DNA of 46,000 bases from Prorocentrum cordatum (Eukaryota; Sar; Dinophyceae; Prorocentrales; Prorocentraceae). Position numbers and translations under genes: made by a program. The stretch covers positions 890,335 through 936,334 of the forward strand of contig CAUYUJ010016471.1 of NCBI GenBank assembly GCA_963575745.1. The letters run 5' to 3'. How positions within the stretch are numbered: the first letter of the stretch is position 1; each line of letters begins with the position of its first letter. Under the pieces are notes generated by a model. It saw nothing but the letters and a program-made list of their open reading frames with translations, did no database searches and was not told the origin of the DNA. Of the stretch, positions 1 through 9,848 are shown piece by piece.

Positions 1-1770
1 CAGTCATGAGGTCGTGGAGGTAGGGGCTCTGGGCCGCTTTGGTGAGGAGTGTGCCGGTGGCGGGGCTAAAGCCGCCACCACCGGCTGGCGGCGTCACAGG
101 CTCTGTGATGGTGGTAGGCGTGACGATGGTAACGTTGTCCCGCTTCGGCACCACCTCAGCCAGCGGGGCCTCGGCGATGCTCCACGGGATGGGGCACCCC
201 GCGACCTGTACCGTATAGGTGAGTGGGGGCCGATGGGCGCGCACTAAGGCAAACTGGGCCGCAGTGGCTGGGTCCCAGGCGGTGTGGTAGACCTCACAGT
301 CCCATTTAACGGACGGGCCCGTGAGAGTCTTGGCGAGCTGGGTCAGCGTGGCGTGGCGTGCCGCAATGCCAGTGATGCGGTAGCGCGTCTTGGCGAGGGT
401 AGCCTCGCAGCCACGGATGCTGACAGCAGCAGCCTTGGCGACGTCGGACCCCCGTGGAACACGGATCCCCAGTAGGCCTGACTTGCCGTGCCTGACGACT
501 CCCAGGGCCTTGAACTCCACCGACTTCTGGAACGCGTCTGCCATCGTGATGGGCTGGTCCTCAGGGAACCAACGGTCTGATACTTGTCGGCGGTGGGCTC
601 GTCTGCACCTACGTTGCTGAGGTCGTAGGTGGCACCGAGTTGCCCTGATCCCGCCAGGACCTTGTCGACCGCTTGGAGACTGACGCCGAAGGTGGCAGCC
701 AGGGACCTCTTTCCGACGCCCGATCCAAACCTGCCTAGGCTTTTGCAGGGTTCGAGGATGGTGACGGCTTTAAAGTTGCCGTGGAAGAGGGCCTTGAAGG
801 TGTCCTGGAGCTGACTATCGAGCTCCTGGCGGCGAGCGTCTTTCTTGGACTCCCTGTGCTTTTGGTTTTGGCGCGCCTTGTCCTGTGGGGCGGAGTCCCC
901 TCGAAAAGGGCCCTTGGCGCGTGGACCACCGTTCACGGGGGCACCTCCCGAGAACTGGTCCTCGAAGGCCTGGTGCATGGAGGGGACTGCGGCAATGGCC
1001 TCGGTTTCATGTATGGTCGCCCGAATCCAGCATACGTGGTCGGCAGGGTCGATGGTGGCGACGGCTACTTTTTCCGTGCAGGCGACCTCCTTGGTGCCCA
1101 GCTGGTACACGGTCACGGGGACGTGCGTGTGGACCACTTTGGGCGCCTTGGGGTGACGCTTCAGGACGGGGACGGCGAGCTCGGTACCGACGTAGTTGTC
1201 GTTTTTAGGGCCCATGACAGCAATCGCGAGCTGACCCGTGGCTCGCTTGCCCTGCTCGAGGTGGTGTTGCAGCAGCCGTTCACCACTCTCGTAGTCGTGG
1301 AGGCTGATGCTGGGCTTGTACGTCTTGCCGTCGTCAGGTGATGTGGGTTCGGCAAGGACAGGGACCTTCCAAAAGGCAGGGTCCAAGGCGATGAATTGGG
1401 TGTCCGCAGCCTGAAGACGTGCGGAACCCGCTGGTGGGTGTGATGTGTCACCGCCAATGCGCTTAGGCTTGCTGCGCTGGTGATGATCGAGCGTGTAGCT
1501 AATCTGGTTGGCGGCGCACATGCGGATCAGGGCGCTGCCAAGCTTCTTCGTGTTGGACTTGTGCATGTCGTACGTTGCCTGGAGCTCGTCCGCGTTCAGT
1601 TCGGCAAGCCCGTTGTATGCGGCCGTGGGGCGGTCAGACCCCGCTTGCTTGAACGCTGCGATGCAGTCCTGCTTGCGTTGAAGGAGAGACCCTTCAGCAG
1701 CAGGGCGCGTGGGGCGGGAGCTCGGAGGCTGCTTAGAAGAGCGACGGCGCTCCGGCTTCTTGGGGGCCAT
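1..1770 (-). CDS. LINE-like 5' ORF, partial and frameshifted
   Basis: I do not recognise a named protein. The reading starts at an ATG at 1770 and stays open to about 573. The sense then moves to another minus-strand frame, which stays open to the left edge of the window, so the gene is cut by the edge. The N-terminus is Lys/Arg/Pro-rich. The middle holds a charged linker (about 730-900) and a short helix-turn-helix-like stretch. The part after the shift contains a W-rich segment with spacing like the 5' ORFs of dinoflagellate non-LTR retroelements (a resemblance from memory). The apparent shift is a single base near 570-573; it could be a sequencing indel or decay. No reverse transcriptase is visible because the downstream part lies outside the window. 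A host protein of unknown function is the alternative. Confidence 0.5.
570..573 (-). other. single-base frameshift in left-edge ORF
   Basis: Upstream the frame reads ...TADKYQTV; one base later the neighbouring frame reads WFPEDQPITMADAF and stays protein-like for about 190 codons. The original frame turns Arg/Ser-rich and low-complexity at the same point, which is what an out-of-frame reading looks like. Confidence 0.6.
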
Positions 1771-1921
1771 TGCTGCGGGCGCTCTGGTGAGGAGAGGTGA
1801 CGCGAATCAGTAGGGTCCTGCTGGGACCCCTCCGGTCTCGCGAGGCCTGGGAGTCTGACTCCGAGGCGGGGCGCTTCGCGTCGCGGCTGCGGTCTGAGTG
1901 CTGGGCACTCTCGAGCCGAGA

Positions 1922-2124
<203 letters not shown>

Positions 2125-2135
2125 CAGGGAGGGAG

Positions 2136-2300
2136 GAGAAAGGGAGGAGGACCCAGGAGGGGGTGGGAGGAGGGGAGGAGTCGAGGAGGAGGACGAGGAC
2201 AAGGAGGAGGAGGAGCTCGAGCTCCAGGAGTCCAGGAGGGGGAGGAGGAGGAGGAGGAGGAGGAGGAGGAGGAGCCAGGAGGATGAGGAGGAGAAGGACA
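2136..2300. repeat. (GGA)n purine tract
   Basis: GGA/GAG trinucleotide-rich purine tract following the GA repeat. It probably lies in the 5' flank or first intron of gene A. Confidence 0.9.
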
Positions 2301-2464
2301 AGGTAATAGTTAGTTCGGGGTGGCCGAGAAACGCCCATTGCAAGGGGAATCAGGGGGGTGGGTGGGCACGAGGGAACGGACATGGGTGGCATGGATGAGG
2401 AGGAAGGAAGAGGAAGATAAGGAATAAGATAATGACGGAAGGGCAGTCGGACACCCCCCCGTTC

Positions 2465-2600
2465 CCCCCTTCTCCCACCTCGTTCCTCCTCCTCCTCCTC
2501 CCTCCCCCTCTTCCTCCTCGACTCCTCCTCCTCTTCCTCCTCTGCCTGTCCTGCTTGTGTTCCTCCTTCTCTCCTCTACTTTCTTCCTGTCCTGCCCCTC
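2465..2600. repeat. (CCT)n pyrimidine tract before exon a
   Basis: CTC/TCC-rich tract that ends about 30 bp before the first recognisable exon of gene A. It would serve as an extended polypyrimidine tract. It is complementary in sense to the (GGA)n tract at 2136-2300. Confidence 0.8.
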
Positions 2601-2628
2601 CTTCTTCTGCGTGCAAGTTGCTCGCCCT

Positions 2629-2834
2629 CAGCTGCTCTGCTCGACTGGGGCTTCGAGGGCAGCGCCTGGGACATCCCCGCAGTCCTGCTGCCGGAGCCCA
2701 TTACAATTCTGATCGAGAAGCGCCGATGGAGCATGGTGATGTTCCTGGTGCGGCGGCACAGCGGGCTCGCAGTGGGCGGGCGCCTCGGAGCCCCTGCTGG
2801 CCCTTTCGAGGGCGTGCCTCCAGATATCACAGAG
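2629..2834 (+). CDS. Gene A exon a
   Basis: Reads LLDWGFEGSAWDIP and continues to PPDITE. It ends at CAGAG|GC (GC donor) with a complete codon. The left boundary after CCTCAG is approximate, and earlier exons may exist. Confidence 0.5.
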
Positions 2835-4485
2835 GCGATCGCATCTTCTTCTTAAAGGACTTCTTCTCTCCTTCCTTCTTCGCGCCTGTTGCCCTCCGTC
2901 CTATTTCCCGACTGTTTCATGTCTCTTTTCCCTTTCACCCCTTCCCCCTGCGTTCCTCTTCCTCTCCTCTGGCCTCCTGCTGCTCTTTTCTGCCCTTTGC
3001 TCGTTTCCCCCTGCCGCGTCTGCGCCCCATAGAGGCGCGGCAGCACGCGGGCGAGAACTACGAGGACGGCGCCGCTGCCCGGGCGGTCTCAGCGCTCACG
3101 GCCGAGAATCTGGAGCGGCTTGCGCCCCTGGTGCGAGACGCTGCCGGGCGGGCGCAGCCAGCGGATAAAGGTTTCGCGGTTGGGCGAAATGAAAGGGGGG
3201 ATGGTGCCATGTTCCGACTTTCCCTTCTCCTTTCCTCCTCTTGCCTCGCCTCTCAGCCTCTCCCCTCTCTCACTCCTCCCTCCTCCTCCTCCTCCTCCTC
3301 CGTCTTCCTCGTCCTCCTCCCGCCTGCGCCCCCTTCCTTCTTCTCCTTCTCCTCATCCTTCTCCATTCGGCCCCCTCCCCCCCATTTCCCTATCAGGGAA
3401 AGGGGGGGCGGGGGCCGCAGGGGCAAGGGGCTTTCGAAGATTTGACAACTTGTGCTGTGGGCCTCTCGGGGTCGGGGCCCAATTGGCCAGGTGTCCTGGA
3501 TTCGGCTGATTCCGAATTGCATGGGTGGCAACTCTCCATGATGCGGGCGTCGGGCCAGATGGTAGATCCTAGAGTGAGCAAGTTCCGCATCGAGGCTTCG
3601 AAACTCCTGGAGGCGGCCCATCTTTCCATGCTGCTGCGCGGCGGCAGTTCCCGACTTCACGACGTGGTCGCTCACTCCCTGTCATTGGCTTTGCCCGAGA
3701 ACTTGCGGGGCGCGTTTATTTCAGGCCAGGGGGGGAGGGGGGGGGGGGGCAACTTATGGAGGGTTAGATGGGGCGGGGGGGCCTAAGAGAGGACAGACTC
3801 TGGGGCTCTGGACCGCCTCCTTCTTCACCACTTTCTCCTTTCTTTATTCGCCTGCTTCCCCTCTCAGGGCCCTGAAAAAATCCCCTGGCCCGAGAGGCCC
3901 GAGGCGCGAGGCCCCGGCGACCGCTTGGTTTATTCTGTCAGGGCGGCGGCGGGAACAGCAACCATCTAGTTTCGGCGATCTCTTTTAGCAGGCGATGTGC
4001 TGTCGGCGTCTTTGAAGGATAAGAGTATCCCACCATCTGCGTCGGTGATCCGTCGGGCCGAACTCTCCCCAGACGCGGCCATCATGTCGGTTTCAAAGAG
4101 GCACTCTGGCGCCCGCGCTATGAGGTTCATGCTGTCTGATTCGAGTCCCTTGGCTGGTTATGGTTGGATCTGGTCTACATACACAGAGGTTCAAACTCAT
4201 GACATTGTTCGATGCTGCTGCGCTGTCTGGTCTCTGCAGAGGGTTCTGGACGCTTACGCCGCGTCCCGCCGCGAGTCTGAGCAGCCCGGGGACGCCGCGC
4301 GGCACCGCGTCGCACCTTGCGAGGCCACTGAGTTTTTGCGGGGCATCGCCAGGTATGTTCGGCAGAACATCAACCCTCCAGGCCAGGGGCGTCAAACGCC
4401 TCGCCGATCTCCCTGGCCACCGGGGACCCGCGGAGGCGCCGAGCGCGAAGATGTTGCTCCCCCTGTCTTCATATGTATATGTGTT

Positions 4486-4544
<59 letters not shown>

Positions 4545-7500
4545 CTTATGTATTTATTCCTTCCTTTCTCTCTCTCTGTCTCTCCCTGTCTCCCTTCCTC
4601 TCTCGCCCTCTCTCTCGCTCTTCATGGGCAAGCGGGCCGCGCTTATGCGCTAAGATAATCTGCGCGCAATGCGTGGTGGCCTTGGTTTCGGCGAAGGGGA
4701 AATCTAATCCAGAGGGCGGTCGATGCCTGCCCCCCTCCCCCCCCGCATGGGTCACGTGGGACCCCCGCCCCCTCGCCGTCTCCGAGCCAGCTGGGGGCGC
4801 ATGGATGAGGAGCAGAGGGGTGGGCGGGGTGGGCGGGGGGCTGGTGGAAGGCGCAGATGGAGGAGTGGAGGTGCAGGAGGTGCGAGGTTGGGCAGGAGCA
4901 GGGAGAGGGCTGGGGGGGGGGCGATCGAGGACGAGGGGAATGCGCGCCACTGTCACCGCGCCCAGGTGCCCCTGCTAGCGGCCACTCGGCTTTAGCCGAC
5001 AAGGCAGCCGCAGAAGTTTACAAATTGCATCTCCAGTGCGGGCCAGACTCCAATATAAATCGGGAGTTGTCCAAGATCAGGTCGCACGCAGGCGACATGG
5101 GGACCGAGCTTGGCCTGCCAGCGTTTCGGATCGAGGGGGGCGGCGACAACTTGATTCCGTCTTGGGTCCGTGAGGGTCGGCCTGGGTTGAACGTTGCAGG
5201 AGACGTTGAAATCGCATCGTGCGATAACGGGCCTGACATTGGAGACACCTCATCCGACGCGGGCGCGGCCGTGCGCCCCCAGCCTGAATGCCAGCGTCCT
5301 ACCGATACAGAGTTCATGCCGAACGCCGCGACAATTGCTGGGATGCAACACCTCACTGACAACTTGAATGCAGACGTGAACAAGGCTCCCCCACCCACTG
5401 GGGCATGATACGTTCTTTTTGGGCATGGCCCTCCCCCCCTTCCACCGCCGCCGCCCTCTGTGTAACTCCCTTTGGCTCAGGATCATGACCCGCCAATCCC
5501 CGTTGAGGAGCCTCGGGCCGAAACTTTCTTCAGGGACCCTGGCGCCTGGAGGTTGGGGATCGGGGCCCGGGCTGGGCAACGCGACGGCATCCGAAGGGCG
5601 GGGGCGGAGGGCAGGGGGGGGCGGCAATGGGGGGTGGGGAGGGGCTTCTGTCCCCGAGGCGCTCCAGAATTGGAAGGATTTTTTCAAGATGCTCAAAATC
5701 ATTGAAAGCTTGCTGCGCTCAACGTTTAAGAGGCAGCGTCTTATTTGGACATGCTTCAGGGGAACTAGGTTCGAGCATTGGGAGGGCGAGCTCAAATCGT
5801 TTTCTGGTTCGCTCTACGAAGCTCGGTGGCACGAGGTGGGCGGCTCGCCAGAATCAGACCCCGCGCCCGCCCCGCGTGCAACATGCGCATGTCTTCATCG
5901 CACAGCATGCGTAGTACACTTGCAAAACACATGCATTGCCCACTTGCGCCATGCCGTTTGTATCCTTCACAAGGTGGTGAATGTTTTGGAATGCGCGGTC
6001 CCTTTGTTGCCCGTGCTCTCGCGCGCTTTCGACGTCCAGAAGTGGGAGAGGGGCGCCGACGCGGATGGCCGTGACGACCCTGAAGAGCTCCAAGATACCC
6101 GTCTTCGGCATGAGCGCAACCTCGAGCTTGGGCAGTTCGACGCGAATGGCTGTCGAGATGCGCTCCTCTCTCCATTGCTGCATTACTACGCCTACATGAT
6201 TTTCAAATTGAATTCAAATTGAACTCCATTCCCGTCAAACTTGCTCTAGATCTGGATCGGGGAGGGACAATCATTCATCTTTGAGACTACCCCCTCCAGT
6301 GTTCGCCCCGCTCGTCACACCAAAAACAAACGACCCCTGCTCGTGCGAGCAATGGGCGGCAGCAGTTGGCCTGGTGTCCCGGAGGGGAAACCGATGGGAA
6401 GGGGGGCAGGAAAGGAGGGCGCGGCGGCGACGGCAGCAGCGGGCGGGGGGATGGACCAGCCCTGACTTACGTATGGGGATGGTAAGGAGATGAGGAGATG
6501 AAGGAAAGAGAAAGGAGAAAGGGATAGTTTTTGTTTTAAGGGAAACGCGCATGACGCGCAACGCTCGAGCGGAGGTCAAGAGGGCAATGAAACGTGCCAG
6601 CGGTTCGGTAACGCACTGCTGCATTGCCTCCAGGGGGTCTGCCCGCGCCACCGCCACCTCCTGGAGAAGTGCACGCGGTGGGAGAGAGACCGCGCCATGG
6701 AGGAGCATTTCGGCAAGGGGGTGGTGAGTTGCCCCATGTGCCGGGCAATCAATGTCAGAATGACCCCCTCCCCCCAGAGCCTCATTACGAAGCAACGCAA
6801 GGCCTGCGACGGGCCGCGGAAAGGGGGGGTTGCGGCCCGAGGGGCCAAGAGGCTTCTGGCCTTCACTTCCTGCCTTCGGCTTCACCGCGGATTGAACATG
6901 TCCGCTTCTCGTTTGGAAGCAAGGGGCGCCCTCGCCGTCGCAGCTGGACTTCGCATCGAATTAGCAGTCGAACGTTTTGTTTGTCTCTTGCGATTTGCCA
7001 CCTCGGCAGGGCGGGCATGAATCTGCCCGAGCTGGTCGTCGAGGGCATCGACTCTGCATTCGAGGTTTTGCAGCTCCAAGGACATCGGGATCTTCTCGAC
7101 TTCGAGCCGCCTGGAGGCATTCCACATCTGTCAGCCTCGGATTGGGAACTTCTGCTCAGGGACTACTCGAGCGCATGCAAGTCAATGCTGACGCTTCTCA
7201 GAGTGAAGACTGCATACCTCAAGCAACTGCCGATCCTATATGCAGGGCTGGCTGTGGCAGACGAGGGCGTGGCCCGCGCACATGCATCTGAAGTGCTGGC
7301 GTCGTTCATGAGGGATCCTCGGAAGGAGTTGCACGATCCACGCACGTGGGAGCTGCTGGATCCAGATTGCGAGAATGCGGCTGAACTTCAGAAGTTCATA
7401 GCGGGGACTTCGCGTTCGGAATGTAGTTACTTATTCCAAATGAATATCGCTGTGTTTCGGTTCATGCACTGCGTGGAGACGTCCATTGAAGAGAAGCACG

Positions 7501-9810
7501 CCAGGGCCTCGATGGCAAAACTCAAGCATCATATCGGGCCGTGCCGCATCAGTTTGTCAAATAGGTTGCCAATGTTGATGAGATGGTTGGCGCTTGGTCA
7601 GACGTCGGGGCAACAAGTTGTTGATGCTTTCTCTTGCGTTCGGTCTTTGTCCAAGATTCGCTCTGAGCTCCACATCGAGTCGCACGAAAAGCTCAATGGA
7701 AGCAGAAGCACGACGGAATTGGCAGTGAATCTGGTCGATGTCATATATCGCACCCATTTGGCAGACATGTTCAGATCTACTGCAGCCGAGGCAAAACGTC
7801 ACCAGAAGAGCAAGGGTAAGTCGAACCGTGACCAAGTCAAGATCGCAGAGAAGGGTCAGCCCAAACTTGACAACCGAATTGATTTTGAACGTGTGGTGAA
7901 GCGAGCAATGGAATCTCATGGTAGATCAATGTTACACGCCAGTGAATTGTATTCATGCAGGCCTGTGAACTTGCCAATCCAGGACCTCGAAGATCTGCTC
8001 ATGCAGCCTCGCAGCAAACGTCAAAGGGTAGCAGAGAACTTGGATTCGGACGACGGCGCAGATCTTGCTATGGATGTCGACACTGGTCGAGATGGTCTCG
8101 CACTCGCTGACAAGGTGTTCTTCGAAGTGATCTGGAAGAACTTGGGTCGGAAGAAAACCGTGCCGGTTGCGATGGCTGCTGGCTCCAAGCTGAACCAGTC
8201 TGATATGGCAGTGTCACTGTTGTCGCCCTCCATCCAAGCGGTGCGCGAGGACGAGTTCGCGTTGTCTTCCTCCTCGGCGGGCCAAGAAAAATTGCCTGTG
8301 TCAGTCATCAAATTTTTCACAGGGAGCTGCGAGCAACTCAAAGTGAATTTCCTGAGGTGGAAGCGATCCGTGGTTTGGTGCGTGCCTGCCCTGGAGGGCG
8401 GTCCTGGCGCCGATGCCATGGGCATCTGCTCGCTCGTGACCGACATGGTTGTTTGCGGCGCCTACCCGCGAGGAGCTGACGCCGAGGCTGCCTTGGGGGT
8501 CTACGAAGCGAAGCCGCATCAGTACGCAATCCTGGTGCGCCTCGAGGAGCTCGGGCTCGCGCAACAGAGGGGTCGCGACAAATGGTATTTGACAGAGCAG
8601 GGATGGAGGTCGCTGGACACGCGCACTCGGGCCTACGAGCCCAATGCATTTATCAGATTCGGGGCGACGTGCCTATAGAAGACCGTGCGACTTATGAACT
8701 GATAGAGATGTTGACTGACGACGGGCGGCAATGGCGCCAGTGGATCCCCCCAAAGAAGAGGACGCAGAAGACGCTGCCCATCGTAGACGCTTACACGCCA
8801 GGCGCGGAGAAGGTGTGGTTCAGTTCTCTGGAGCCTGGCAGGCGGTACCTCGCTAGCTTGATCCTTTCCGAGGACCCGCTCCTCGCGGGGGTCCGAAACC
8901 ATGGGGGCGGAGGATGCCCAAATGACTTATGAGGAGGAATTGACGGGGGGTGAGGGAAACCATGTACCAGGAGGAGGATGGACGATGATACGCCGCGAAA
9001 CTAGTTTCCTGCGTCGGTTGAGAACAACGGAAATGAGGACGAGGAGAGAGAAGGAACAGGAGGAGACTGGAGGAGGAGGAGAATGAGCATGAATATATAA
9101 GGAGAATGAGTTTTTTTTGTTGCGTATCCCCATGCAGAGGAACACTTTGCGAACGGCTTGTGCATGATATACCACGCAGAACCCGATCGATATTACAAGG
9201 CCATATTGGATGGAAATTATGATGGCCTCAATCGTCTTCGCCATGGCAGCCACAACTTGGCTACCATTGAGGACGGGAGCTTGGCCTTGGACATCGAGGT
9301 GGATACGGACAGCCAGCCCGCTGGGGCCCCTCGTCCGCGGCCACCGCTGCCAATCCGAGACCGAGATGAGCGCGCGGAAACTGCGTCAGCAGGAGGCTCT
9401 GGGCGCCGAAAGAACCCAGGCTCCGAGTTTGATTGGGAGGAGGATGTTCTTCGGAGTCCGAGTCCGAGCGATCGCGGAAATCCAGGCCCTGGCCCTGCCA
9501 GCCAGGGCGACAGAGTTGAAGGCGGCGGCCCACCTGGATCACCTGCCCCCCCAGATCCAGCACCTGCCTCGCCCGGGCCGCCAACGCCGAGGTCGCGAGA
9601 TGGCGGGGTCGGGGAGATTGTTCGCCTCATGCCCCCGACTCGCTGCTGCTGTCGCCGCCTGCTGGAGCCGCTGCTACTCCTGCGCGAGAACCCCCGTCGC
9701 AAGGGAGCGACGCTGGCGGTGGGTTTGAGATTGATGCAGACCTGATGGAAAGGATCAACGACATGTCGGAGCCAGAGCCAGCTGATCCCAGCAGCAGCCC
9801 GAAACGCAGT

Positions 9811-9848
<38 letters not shown>

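Noticed and set aside
4353-4358. GTATGT donor inside gene A exon d
   Set aside because: Looks canonical but gives phase 2 at the next acceptor; the GC donor at 4382 keeps the frame.
5459-5481. TTTGGCTCAGG resembling the spliced-leader 3' end
   Set aside because: The upstream half does not match and it lies inside a gene A intron.
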